64,000 bases of DNA from Agelas oroides (GCA_949130485.1 OX422189.1:1683720-1747719); one strand, 5' to 3'. Counted from the stretch's first letter, positions 37,801 to 46,309 are shown. The notes: generated by a model from the sequence alone, not told the origin. Made by a program: numbers and translations.

Positions 37801-40800
37801 TGGGTACAAGGCTATCCCCCCACCTCCCAAAATGAAGCTCCTGAGGTAGGTACTAGCTAATTCAGTTGCTGAGAGCAAGCTGTGGCTGCCCAGGACATCA
37901 TAGCTATTGCACAAACCAAACTTACTGTGGCATGTGCCCTAGGCTTTGGCTTATCACTGCTGCTTGTTAAGTCAATGGATGTTTATTCTTTGTAGGTGTG
38001 CCAGTTACAACCACAGAGTACGTGATTGAAGAAAGCCAGCCGGTAATGTATAAAAAAGTTTGTGTAAGCAGATGCTATAACAAAAGATTTTTTGCATAGT
38101 TGTTGAGAGACATAGTGCCGCAGTAACCAATGTGCTGAGATTTGCTGGACTAACACTCAGCAAAATAGATATTTTATTGACAGCATTTCAAACGGACTAT
38201 TCCGATCTTTAAAAAAGATTTTTAAAGCTTTCTCTGGCAGTTGTGAGTGTTGAATCTATTTTCCTTCAGGGTGAAAGTGAAACAGCTATGCTACAACCTG
38301 GTGGGAGAAAGCCAAGTAAGTGCTTGCTGCAGTTTTTACACAACTTCATAAACTTCGATTGGACAGTCCATGGACTAGTAGCTAAATGAGTAGGAATTAC
38401 AGCAGGCCACAGTTATGGAATCTAGATGATATGGCTTAGACTTCAGTTGGATGAATGGCATTCAGTCAGAAACTCCACAACGCTTACAGATGCTTTGCCA
38501 CTTGCATTGCTTTATAGTCTTGTGTACTTCTTGCAAGCAGCAACAGAAAACACACAACACCAGTACAGCCATGGACACACTGGTCATAGTGGTTCCTACT
38601 GCCTTGAAGTTACTGATAATACACTACATGGAGTTGGACATGACCAGCAACTGTAATCATACTACAGAATACTATTATACATGCATACACTAATGCGTGC
38701 ACAGGTTTGAAGGACCTGTTGAGGGAGCTACAGCAGGTGATAGAATGGAAGCACCTCGGTCAGCTTCTTGGACTTTCAGAATCAGATCTAGAGGCCATTT
38801 ATGAGGAGAATGAGACTACTGAAGACTGCCGGAGGGAAATGCTACTCCTTTGGATGGAGCGAGACCCCGACTGTAGCTGGAAGAAGATCGTTGATGCCCT
38901 CATTGAGATGAAGGCTGAGACTCTTGCAGCACAAATTGCCTCCAGATATGGTAACTAACTAATAAAAAACACTTATCATACGTCTAACTCATGCTAATGT
39001 ATGGGAGTGAATGGGGAAGCCTTGCAGCTATGTGCAGTAAATTTATAAAAGTTACTACAAGTCATGCGAGAATCCGTATCAGTACTACAAGTCACGCGAG
39101 AATCTGTATCAGGACTGCGTCTGGACGTGAAATGAAATCGAACCATAGTACCAAGCTATATATATACCGGAAAGAAATATCACTCGTTTGTTGCCATTGG
39201 CATTGTTACTTGTGCTGCGCACTCATAGCAATACAAATGGCAACGAACTCATGATATTTTCCGGTATAGCTTTATATATTGTGGGGGTGCTTGAAGCAGT
39301 GCAGTGCGGTGTGAGATGATTAGTATATTACCTACCATTTTCTTTACATAATAGCTCAAGCCATCTGAATAAGATATGAGCTTTTGAAGCTTATTGTAAA
39401 ACATATGACAGTGCATTGGGAGATACGTACTACATAGCTTGAGCGGGGGAGGTTGAGGTGATGGGTAGTAAGTGTCCGCTCAAGCAACATGCTTGTATAT
39501 TATATTTACTTCACTCAGATGTGCCAATCCCACAGTCAGTCAAGGATCTGGCAAAAGCTGAAGCACCGCAAGAATTAGGTTTGTACTCCAATACAACCAA
39601 TATGTATTTGCAGATGATGTTTTGTGCAGGCCATAGGCTGGGTTTGATTATAAGCACCGATCTCAAGCTGTTTAATCCACTGAGTCTAGCACTTTGCTGC
39701 ATGAATTCTCTTTCACAATTCAGTCTCCCAATGGTGGACCAGCCATTTCCTCTTCTTATTGAGGAACTGCTGTACAGGCCGACTCTTGTCACTGTTTTAC
39801 TGAAGTGGTTGGTAGCTCCATATCTTCAAGCAATTGCCTGTACTACCGAAGCATGGACATCAATGCTCATGCAGGCACAAAGTGGACATACATACCTACA
39901 TACACTCCAGCATACACTGCCTCAGTGCCTAATCCACAATCATGAGCTGTGCACCAGTTGAAGCACTCAACATCAGGCCCATAGCCAGGATTTTTAGAAG
40001 GGGGGTTACATGGGTGTCTGACGTGTATGTATGCATGTATAAGCATGCAAGACTAGGGGGGTCTGGGGGCATGCTCCCTCAGGAAATTTTTAGAAATTAG
40101 ATGCTCTGAGATTGCTTCTGAGGCCATTTTGGGACAGAAACAGGCATAGTAGCTACATGGCTCGCGGAGTATTGCATCCAATTTTTGGCTGTCCATGTAT
40201 GCATTTGCTAAGCCAGCTGACTTGGAATTTCTACGAGAGAAGGTACTACAGTTGGCAGAACAGCAGGTGACATCACTAGAAGGACAACTGGTGAACTCTC
40301 GAGCGCCTGAAATAGCGGTTTATTTACGCGTGTAGTTACACGCGCATGTCCTTTCATCGCAGTGGCGCAACCAGCTTACACGCGCATTCCGCTCTGGTAC
40401 ATGGTCCTCCATGAACAAATTTGCATTGCTGCAACCAGACTCGTTTGGATAGCGGTGATTCTCAATAGCAGCAAGACTAGTGGACCACTTTCAAATGGTA
40501 GGGCACTTAAAATGTGCAGTTAAGCAGTGTATATAAAATCTTTTGGAGGCCAAAAGGGGGGTTCGCTCGAACCCCCTCGAACCCCCCCTGCCTACGGGCC
40601 TGAACATGCAATAACAATATTGCAGCAGTATGGCCTGTACACTTATGCTATCATCTCTTCAGCTCAACAAATGGTGCATTAGAGTATACGGTATATATCA
40701 TTTCAGGCATTGACATTCTTTTCAGGTATTCTATCTCCTCCTCAAACAATTGTTGGAGTGGCTATGAGGGATCTTCTCAGTGAGCTGCAGGAGCTTACTA

Positions 40801-43800
40801 ACTGGTTCTACTTTGGAGTATGTGTGGGAGTTCACCAATCGATGCTGAAGGAGATAAGGCAGGACTACGAGGATACAGAAGAGTGCAAGAGAGAGATGCT
40901 TGCTGTGTGGAGGAATAAAGAGATTGCTACATGGTTCAAAGTGATTCGTGCACTTGCTGACGTTGGAATGCCCAGACTTGCTCTTGAAATTGCCTCCAAA
41001 TATGGTATGCCTTGTGAACATAAAATAATTCTGCTACAGTGAATTAGTTTTGTGCACATGCAAATCATTCCATTCCATGGCTTCTGTTATGCTGCACTAT
41101 TTATCCCCCTCAAGGTGAGACTGTTCCACTCTCACTGCACGAAGCAGTGGATAAGATGAAACATGATGTAGCAGAGGTATGCTATTAGCACGGTTTGGAA
41201 ATAAGTTGCAAGTGGACCAGTTTTCATGTGCTAAATTTTACTGTGCACACAGGCCCAGAAGCATGGTGCCACTGAGAAAGAAGGTACGACCTTAGCTTTG
41301 GTGTTACTGAATCATGCAACTTTAGCTTGGGTTGCTTTATTAAACAGTGAGGGATGATGTTGGACAGCCTGAGGAAGAGAGGATTATTCCAGACTATGAG
41401 GAAAAAGGTAAGGAAAATGCAGCAAAATTAATACAAAAACTAGAAAAGCTTGTTACATTTTGTGTTTGCTAAGAATTTTTGTTATACTAGGTATTGCATA
41501 TCCATGTGCAAGTATACTTATGTAACCAGTATTTATAGGTCTTATAAAAGAGTACTGAAAGTCAGTTACATATGTACACAGCTTAGTGCAATTTGTTGAT
41601 TGTTCAGGGGAGGTGAAACTCAAGGATCTAGTGAATGAACTCCAAGAGGTGACAGACTGGTTTGCCCTTGGTGTCTATCTGGGGCTGGAAATGTCCACCC
41701 TCGCAAGTGTGAGAACGGATTGCATGGGAGTTGATGAGTGCCGAAGGAGCATGCTTGGGATATGGATGAGGGAACAGGAAGCCACCTGGTCCAAAGTGGT
41801 CCATGCCCTGGTTCAGATGAAGATGTACCATCTAGCAGTTCAGATTGCTTCTAAGTACAGTAAGTAAACACGATTTTTACACCAGTGCACTAAGTATAGT
41901 TTCAATCACAGCCTGAATCTCGATCATTATACCAACAGAGGCTCCTATTGCAAAGTCAGCAGTGAAAGCCATGCGAGGCAAGATACCTGAAGGAGAGGTA
42001 TGTAGGACAATTGCAGAAACACACAGAAGACAATAAATCCCACAACCTTCGAATCATGTATACACATTGTGTGCATTTGTACCCTATAGCTGAGGATCCT
42101 TGAAGTGGTACAGGGTGAAGAGGAGACAGACTCAGGTAAGAGCGTGCCTGTTGCGACCCGAAAGATGGTGAACTATGTCTGAATAGGGCGAAGCAGGTCT
42201 GACTACTGAATGGTTTTGTGTACCAGATGTGTTTAGTACTTTACAACTGTACCATGGGCAGTATTTTACTAAACTATATGACTTCTTATCTCTTACAGAG
42301 AGTTCTAGTGATGAAGGAGAAGGTAGAGTGCATTGTATTGATACATATAACTACACCCGAGATATTGTAAGGTAACTTTACTGCTGTGTGTTGTCCGAAA
42401 GTGCCACACAGACCTTATGGTGATGAGGCTAGTGTCTTTGGTCAGTGAATACATCATGAAGCTACACTGCCAGTGCCACTTGCTGGTAGTAACTGTTGGT
42501 AAAGGGCTTAGCCTTAGTCATAATCATTACTGCTAGGTTAGGAGTAAGCATAGCTATGTAAAATAACCGTGTGATTCAACATGAAATGTGGTTGATGCAT
42601 AACTGTGTTTATACTCATTTCTCCTGAAGCTTCGATGTACGTACCATAATTCTTCGAATAGACGTCGCCCTCAAATAGTAGCCGCACAAAAGCAAGCAGC
42701 AAAAGCTATAGTAGCCATGGTGTCTGATCGAAGAAATACGGTAATAGCAGCAACTAAGCTCAACATCAAAAGTAAATGAACTTTCATCACCTACTAACGT
42801 GTAGACTCAGCAAACTTAGCACTAATCCTGTTATGGAACTTCATGTATAGCTTTAATCCAGTAGAGTAGAAGTTAGTAATCCTAATCCATTTACTAAGCC
42901 AGAACTGCTATTTTCATATGTTTCACAGACCTTTAAATGGACTGTTGGCTAGTTAAATAACCAATATCAAGTGTTTCAGGGTTGCTCTTCCTGTTGAATG
43001 GCAGCTGTAGACACATGACAACTTTGACAAGCAAGGATAAATTCCTAGGCAATATGCTGACTGTCAAAGTGAACTGCATGCACAAGCTTAAGTAGAGTCT
43101 AAGTGATGGCTTCATTGTTGTGTGCATTCTATTGCTAGTCATGTCCAGCAGTTTGACCCACTATAGTGGCCAGGGAATGCTTCCTCAACAGCTGTCTAAT
43201 CACTGTTGCTGGGCTCCTATACATAGCAATTAAATAGTCTTGCAAGCTACACTCTTTGGAGAGAGGAAGGGTCTGGTCACGCTGCAGTGGACAAGTTGTC
43301 ACCAATGAATGCAATTATCTAACATAGAGGTTAGATAATAATATGTTGACATCTGCTAAACATGTTGTGACGTAACTGCTACTCCATGGCAATGGATGCG
43401 ATCTTTGAAGAGCGCGGATCTCATTGGTCACTGCAAGTTTCTCCCATGGCAACAACTTGATGGTCAAAGTGTGACCAGACCCTTCCTCTCTGTGAAGGGT
43501 GTGGCTTGCGAGACTAGCAATTAAAGTGCTCATATGTGTATTGAACACCACCATATTTGGAAAACTGAGTTCTTACTGTGCTGTACACGTATGAGCCTGA
43601 ATGAATACTTGCCTGCTACTGTATTGATACTCTAGATGAAGCAGAGATGAGGGATCTTATCCAGGAATTGGAGGAGGTGACAGAATGGGATTATTTTGGT
43701 ATCTGCCTGGGAGTTCCTGGATCCACACTGAGAGCCATACGGAGAGATGAAAGGGGTGCTGAGGGTCGCAAAAGAGCAATGCTCATGGAATGGGCAAAGA

Positions 43801-45197
43801 TTAAAAAGCCAACCTGGTACAGGGTAGTCCATGCCCTTCTGGAAATGGGAATGGAAGTGCTAGCAAAGAGGATTGCTGAAAAGTATGGTAAGGACTGAGT
43901 AACCACATCAGAAGGGTTTGCTGACCCTAGTGTCAAACTACTGGAACACACTGTTCCTCAAAGTAGATTTTCTGATCACATTTGTTATTGTTACTGTGTA
44001 CTGATTCTTTGCTATGCAGAATAATTAGTTTAGCAAGGAGAGTCAGATACTTAAATGTTAATGCCTTAGTAGAACTGCATGGTAACTGCATGGTCACTGC
44101 CCACATGGTCACTGCCCACATTGTCACTGCCTGCATGGTCACTGCCTGCATCAGTTACTTTCTTTCAAAGGCCTTCCCTGCTCAGTCCCTACCCCCAGTT
44201 TGGTATCACAGGAACTTTATATATTGCTATGCCATGCTGTGTTTACAGATATACCTATACCAAAGAATGTCAGAAGGCGTCGTCGTCCAGAGCATCTACG
44301 GGTGGAGGAAGAGGAGGAACAAGAAGCACAACCATCGGTAAGTTGTACAACTGATTAGCCTAATTCCCAAGCACTCAGTTCTCACCCAGCTTTTCAGTTC
44401 TAATGCAAGCAATGAAAAGCTGGGTGAGACATGGGAATAACACTAACTGTGAATGTAGGAAAATGCTCATAAGTAAAAATGTGAACTTTTGATGTGTCGA
44501 CACTTCCAACACTGGTCAGCAGTAATCATGTTCAAACAAAATTCAGGATTTTTGGTCACCGTATTTGGAGGTACTGGATGGCTCACTCTTAATATAGTGG
44601 TCTTACATAATAGTGCATAATCATGACATGATTTGATTGACATGACCATGGAATTGGGATTATAACATCCTAGTACCAAATTGTCTAATAAGCATCTGTC
44701 AATAGATTCAAATTTCCTAATCTACTTTCATACTCCAGATGACAGCCCCAGTGCACACTCAAATGCCACCTCCAATGCCATACCCAATGCCATACCCAAT
44801 GCCATACCCAATGTACCCAATGCCACCCCCAATACCACCCCCAATACCACCACCAGTGCTATCTCCAGTGCCAGTCCAAGTACAAATGGCTGAAGATATC
44901 CCTCGTCCTGACTATCCAGGCCCACACAGCTTCCTTGTTCTTGCCGTAATTGTGACATGCATTGGTGCCTTGCTGAACTTTCCTTCCTTCTTATGCGGAA
45001 TAACAGCAACTGCCTTTGCCCTCCGAAGCAAGGGACTATCGAATGCTGGATACTATGCCAGAGCTAAGAGATACGCAAACACAGCACTGTTTTGCATCAT
45101 GTGTGACATTATTTACACCCTTGGTGTTGCTGTTTTGGCCATCGGGCTCACTTTTGGACTGTATTACTACTTTGGTGGCTGGCGTTATAATTATTAG
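22857..45197 (+). CDS. Multi-Death-domain scaffold with C-terminal CD225/dispanin module (gene 1)
   Basis: Twenty-eight exons join in one frame (3546 nt, about 1181 residues): 22857-22869, 23255-23295, 25504-25600, 26367-26597, 27056-27130, 30440-30691, 31620-31657, 34473-34539, 35035-35268, 35453-35523, 36359-36431, 36538-36633, 37311-37556, 37996-38042, 38270-38315, 38705-38950, 39519-39578, 40726-41004, 41115-41176, 41253-41283, 41348-41407, 41608-41859, 41939-41997, 42090-42135, 42299-42322, 43636-43887, 44249-44337, 44739-45197. All introns are GT-AG and every phase matches. Death domains are six-helix interaction modules of innate-immune and apoptotic complexes; CD225 modules are membrane-embedded. 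Inferred role: a membrane-anchored Death-fold scaffold with the Death domains in the cytosol. Start: ATGGACCTGCAAG opens the first exon and the paralogue has an equivalent exon. Alternative: the last exon starts with ATG and could be a separate dispanin gene. Frame continuity in both paralogues argues for a fusion but only transcripts can settle it. Confidence 0.78.
23750..23980. mobile_element. Foldback MITE in gene 1 intron 2
   Basis: Arms about 75 bp: GTTGTTATTTTAGCTAAGTA and TATTTGGTTACTACAGTTGC are mirrored on the right by GCAATTGTAGTAACCAAATA and TTAGCTAAAACAACAATT. Confidence 0.75.
24064..24172 (+). repeat. Two-copy tandem repeat
   Basis: GTGCTCAAA(A)TTGTGGTAATATG followed by a CCTACCACTCAGTCC stretch occurs twice, about 56 bp apart. 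Confidence 0.8.
24627..25290 (+). repeat. Degenerate intronic repeat array
   Basis: At least four units share TACAAGTTGTATGGGGAGAC or variants plus GCCACAGAAA and GATTGG...GTTTACA. A family A MITE (24929-25030) is inserted. Related units occur at the matching place in gene 2 (47990-48250), so the array predates the gene duplication. Confidence 0.7.
24929..25030. mobile_element. Family A MITE, 102 bp
   Basis: Near-perfect hairpin from TAGCCTCGTTCCCAGGCC to GGGCCTGGGAACGAGGCTA. Flanks AGTTATAGC and AGTTAGAGC form a 9-bp duplication with one mismatch. Confidence 0.9.
26367..26597 (+). CDS. Gene 1 exon 4: divergent Death-fold-like exon
   Basis: A phase 1-1 exon of 231 bp, the same class and size as the Death-domain exons. 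Its C-terminal half reads SWIALQDNAPTCSKLLEPLV, which lines up with the W......PTWSK(IV)(IV).AL pattern of the seven clear domains. The N-terminal half (FRIDEIVSELLGANLHLSIH) lacks the W-x-x-LG motif. It may be an eroded or strongly diverged Death domain. It is absent from gene 2. Confidence 0.6.
27056..27130 (+). CDS. Gene 1 exon 5: acidic linker
   Basis: Phase 1-1 exon of 75 bp encoding SSEEEMKVNGGISSKESDDE. Removal would keep the frame; gene 2 lacks it. Confidence 0.65.
27246..27290. mobile_element. Family A micro-MITE, 45 bp
   Basis: TAGCCTTGTTTTCAGGCC and GGCCTGAGAACGAGGCTA around a tiny loop. Flanks AGGTGTCAT and AAGTGTCAT form a 9-bp duplication with one mismatch. Confidence 0.8.
27795..28512. 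mobile_element. 718-bp insertion in gene 1, empty site in gene 2
   Basis: Flanked by AATGA at 27790-27794 and 28513-28517. Gene 2 has one AATGA at 49229-49233, with the same sequence on both sides (GACATGAAATGA, then AGTACCAAGTGTACTGTGCC). Inside are inverted GGGGCGAGCCTGAGC and GCTCAGGCTCGCCCC and an inner foldback (about 27935-28195, GAGGAGGTCGGACATGGTTG). Confidence 0.85.
30440..30691 (+). CDS. Gene 1 Death domain 1
   Basis: Single phase 1-1 exon, 252 bp. Core motifs: INELQEVIDWFYLGMCLDV, CRTRMLEAWM, PTWSKIVAALREM, ALAEQIGSKF. These match helices 1-2, 4, 5 and 6 of the Death-domain pattern. It is almost identical to gene 2's DD1 exon except at its first ~22 bp. Confidence 0.85.
31620..31657 (+). 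CDS. Gene 1 linker exon a1
   Basis: Phase 1-0 exon encoding DVASAPEPETEVK. The following exon 34473-34539 (phase 0-1, PGGRSVVPLNMTYIDSSQ) completes the linker to DD2. Gene 2 keeps both (51000-51037, 51897-51963). Confidence 0.75.
31995..33159. mobile_element. Foldback element with ~480-bp arms
   Basis: Starts CACTGCAATAACTACT and ends AGTAGTTTTTGCAGTG. The arms share TTACTCCAGTTTCAGGGTT, the ATTCATG/CATGAATAAAATTAGTATG stretch and GGCTGCTCGGTGGAGTACGA. The short open frame at 32457-32699 is in the loop and looks non-coding. Related arm sequence occurs at 45763-45820. Confidence 0.85.
33312..33733. mobile_element. Older CACTGTAAAAAC-family MITE
   Basis: Diverged copy: CTTGGGTTACTTCAACCACA at the left, GGTTGAAGTAACCTAAACC and TTTTTACAGTG at the right. 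The interior resembles the copies at 33839, 62215 and 62801. Confidence 0.65.
33839..34292. mobile_element. CACTGTAAAAACATTTGGG-family MITE
   Basis: Inverted ends CACTGTAAAAACATTTGGGT with TACTTCAACCATA continuing inward. TA duplication at 33837-33838 and 34293-34294. The interior is itself largely palindromic. Confidence 0.88.
35035..35268 (+). CDS. Gene 1 Death domain 2
   Basis: Phase 1-1 exon, 234 bp, the most diverged of the seven clear domains. It reads LREVKAWYKLGLCLGVPVEV at the start, then IVTAWMEKEITSWDKLVRAL and LACRVANRYG. It is rich in lysine in the middle helix. No counterpart was found in gene 2, where exon 51897-51963 passes directly to DD3. Confidence 0.82.
36538..36633 (+). 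CDS. Gene 1 acidic EEV-repeat linker
   Basis: Phase 1-1 exon containing EVEEVEEVEEVEEVDVPGVP, made of a repeated 9-bp GAAGAAGTT unit. It follows linker exons 35453-35523 and 36359-36431. The donor of the latter (GTG T|GTAAGA) and the acceptor TTTAG at 36537 were chosen because they keep the frame. Confidence 0.65.
36730..37190. mobile_element. Two tRNA-derived SINE-like units head to head
   Basis: On the plus strand, box A TGGCATAGCAGTG (37068-37080) and box B AGTTGGAATCC (37109-37119) have tRNA-gene spacing. On the minus strand, box A TGCCTTAGTGGTG (36827-36839) and box B GGTTGAATCCC (36784-36794) mirror them. The sequence between is also inverted (ATTGCCTAGAGGCCTCAGCC against GGCTGAGGCTTCTAGGCAAT). 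They lie in the intron before DD3 of gene 1. Confidence 0.72.
37311..37556 (+). CDS. Gene 1 Death domain 3
   Basis: Phase 1-1 exon, 246 bp: LQEVTDWFHLGICLGILLAK, then RREVLLAWRDNEKPTWSKLV and LAYQIAGKYG. The linker exons 37996-38042 (GVPVTTTEYVIEESQP) and 38270-38315 (GESETAMLQPGGRKP) follow. Gene 2 counterpart at 52655-52900. Confidence 0.86.
37708..37813. mobile_element. Short palindromic MITE (CCTTGTACCCAG type)
   Basis: AGCCTTGTACCCAGCC at the left and GGCCTGGGTACAAGGCT at the right. It is a variant of family A ends. Confidence 0.65.
38705..38950 (+). CDS. Gene 1 Death domain 4
   Basis: Phase 1-1 exon, 246 bp: LLRELQQVIEWKHLGQLLGL, CRREMLLLWMERDPDCSW and LAAQIASRYG. It lacks the aromatic after the tryptophan seen in most sister domains (EWKHLG). 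Gene 2 counterpart 54095-54340 differs at few positions. Confidence 0.86.
39519..39578 (+). CDS. Gene 1 linker exon after DD4
   Basis: Phase 1-1 exon encoding DVPIPQSVKDLAKAEAPQEL. The neighbouring sequence (about 39290-39770) is almost identical to 54670-55140 in gene 2, so the long open frame through it reflects recent copying, not an extra gene. Confidence 0.65.
   Translation: MCQSHSQSRIWQKLKHRKN
39974..40602. mobile_element. 629-bp insertion, CAGGCCC ends, 5-bp TSD
   Basis: Ends CAGGCCCATAGCCAGG and CCTGCCTACGGGCCTG are inverted. The perfect duplication AACAT lies at 39969-39973 and 40603-40607. The matching interval in gene 2 (about 55740-55910) has no such element, so it inserted after the gene duplication. 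Confidence 0.9.
40726..41004 (+). CDS. Gene 1 Death domain 5
   Basis: Phase 1-1 exon, 279 bp. A short leader (GILSPPQTIVGVAM) precedes LLSELQELTNWFYFGVCVGV, CKREMLAVWRNKEIATWF and LALEIASKYG. Linker exons 41115-41176, 41253-41283 and 41348-41407 follow, in phases 1-0, 0-1 and 1-1. Confidence 0.85.
41608..41859 (+). CDS. Gene 1 Death domain 6
   Basis: Phase 1-1 exon, 252 bp: LVNELQEVTDWFALGVYLGL, CRRSMLGIWMREQEATWS and LAVQIASKYS. It ends AAG TAC A|GTAAGT, the only one of the set leaving an A rather than a G. Linker exons 41939-41997, 42090-42135 and 42299-42322 follow. Confidence 0.86.
43235..43516. mobile_element. Family B MITE with 9-bp TSD
   Basis: Ends TAGTCTTGCAAGC and GCTTGCGAGACTA, with inner GGAAGGGTCTGGTCAC mirrored. 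Perfect duplication GCAATTAAA at 43226-43234 and 43517-43525. Confidence 0.9.
43636..43887 (+). CDS. Gene 1 Death domain 7
   Basis: Phase 1-1 exon, 252 bp: LIQELEEVTEWDYFGICLGV, RKRAMLMEWAKIKKPTWYRV and LAKRIAEKYG. It is the last Death domain before the membrane module and is more basic than the others. Gene 2 counterpart 58704-58955. Confidence 0.86.
44249..44337 (+). CDS. Gene 1 basic/acidic juxtamembrane linker
   Basis: Phase 1-0 exon encoding DIPIPKNVRRRRRPEHLRVE followed by an acidic tail. Its DIPIP opening resembles other linker-a exons (DVPIP after DD4). It ends TCG|GTAAGT in phase 0, matching the ATG-starting last exon. If the intron were retained a TAG would follow within eight codons, giving a form without the membrane module. 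Confidence 0.7.
44357..44440. mobile_element. Family A-like hairpin in gene 1 last intron
   Basis: TAGCCTAATTCCCAAG ... CACCCAGCTTTTCA mirrored by TGAAAAGCTGGGTG ... GGGAATAA. Ends are decayed. Confidence 0.55.
44739..45197 (+). CDS. Gene 1 last exon: CD225/dispanin module
   Basis: Encodes 152 residues. A methionine/proline repeat region (MPYPMPYPMPYPMYPMPPP) comes first, then RPDYPGPHSF and two hydrophobic segments, FLVLAVIVTCIGALLNFPSF and LFCIMCDIIYTLGVAVLAIG, separated by a basic loop with SKGLSNAGYYARAKRYA. The end is aromatic (YYYFGGWRYNY). It closely resembles the free-standing gene at 16658. The ATG sits exactly at the exon start, so a separate transcript is a live alternative. Confidence 0.8.
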   Translation: MTAPVHTQMPPPMPYPMPYPMPYPMYPMPPPIPPPIPPPVLSPVPVQVQMAEDIPRPDYPGPHSFLVLAVIVTCIGALLNFPSFLCGITATAFALRSKGLSNAGYYARAKRYANTALFCIMCDIIYTLGVAVLAIGLTFGLYYYFGGWRYNY

Positions 45198-45607
45198 AGT
45201 GACAAGGTCAATTGCCAGAAAGTGCATGCATGTTTTGTTTTGTAGCCTAGTTTCTCAGCAGGCTTGTTCATGCTTGCAGTAATCAATGTATGACTGTAAC
45301 TAGTTGTACTATTTCTCCTTGTGTTTTAGCATCATGCATTGTTTATATTGTACTAGCTAAGCCACTAGTAATTGTTATAACAATTTCTTTTTTGCTGTCA
45401 GTATACTCATTGATATGTGGATACTGTAGCCATGATCATGTCAACAGGGCCAAAGATAGCAAGCATGCATTATTTAATGCCATGATACAATGCTGAAAAT
45501 CAAAAGTTTGCATGGTTTCTGGAGCTGTATAGATGGGCCAAGCTCACTTGGGAGGAACTTTTAGTATGACACTACAGAGTCATCATATAGCGGGCCAGTA
45601 CGTAGCC

Positions 45608-45890
45608 ATGAGTCAGCATTACCCACTTCCTTGCCAAGTACTGGTGTTGGGGATTACCCAAGGCCTACTCATACCTGCCACTGGAACTGGCTACTGGGAA
45701 CTGTGACGGGGTTGATAGATGATGAATGCGTTTTGGAATTCTTTTAAAATATACTATATACCCACCTGTTCAATGAACCCTGAAACTGCAGTAACCTGGT
45801 CATTTTAACCAAGTAGTGTCTATATCCTTGTGATGGCCATTTCAGGTATCAGACTCACTCCTCAGACTGGTTTTCCCTGTACCTTAGGCC
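45608..45890 (+). pseudogene. Dispanin gene fragments between the two large genes
   Basis: ATGAGTCAGCATTACCCACT at 45608 matches the start of the 16658 gene, followed by CCAAGTACTGGTGTTGGGG. After about 110 bp similarity stops at sequence related to the 31995-33159 foldback. It resumes at 45822 with CCTTGTGATGGCCATTTCAG from the second membrane segment. The middle of the gene is missing. Confidence 0.8.
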
Positions 45891-45958
45891 ATGCCAAATT
45901 GATTTTATGTTTCACGGATCCAGCTGGGTCTAATATGTACACATAATCCAGTACTCAC

Positions 45959-46005
45959 TAGCCTCGTTCCAGGGCTTCGCGCGTGAAGGCCTGGAAACGA
46001 GGCTA
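45959..46005. mobile_element. Family A micro-MITE, 47 bp, perfect 9-bp TSD
   Basis: TAGCCTCGTTCCAGGGC and CCTGGAAACGAGGCTA flank a short loop. The duplication AGTACTCAC is perfect at 45950-45958 and 46006-46014. Confidence 0.92.
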
Positions 46006-46309
46006 AGTACTCACCACGTGGCAAGAATGGATGATGGCAAGCAGTTTTGTGTGGCTGAGTGGTACCTAATTAAATTCATGAGAAGTTTGGTCATTTTTAT
46101 TTTTATTTTTTTGCCTGCCTACCGGGTCATGTTTCTCACCTAAGCAATCCGTGAAACATAAAATTAATTTGGTATGGCCTTAATATGGTAGCCACTCAGC
46201 AGGTCATCATCAGCATTATAGTTAGGAACTATATAGGACAAAATACCCGGATACGTACCAATTTCTGGGATGGGAATGCCGGGGGACACTATAACCTTCG
46301 ACCCCGCGA

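Noticed and set aside
39458-39961. 167-codon open frame, echoed at 54840-55193
   Set aside because: Only the 60-bp linker exon inside it fits the gene; the rest is intron that is nearly identical in both copies through recent copying.
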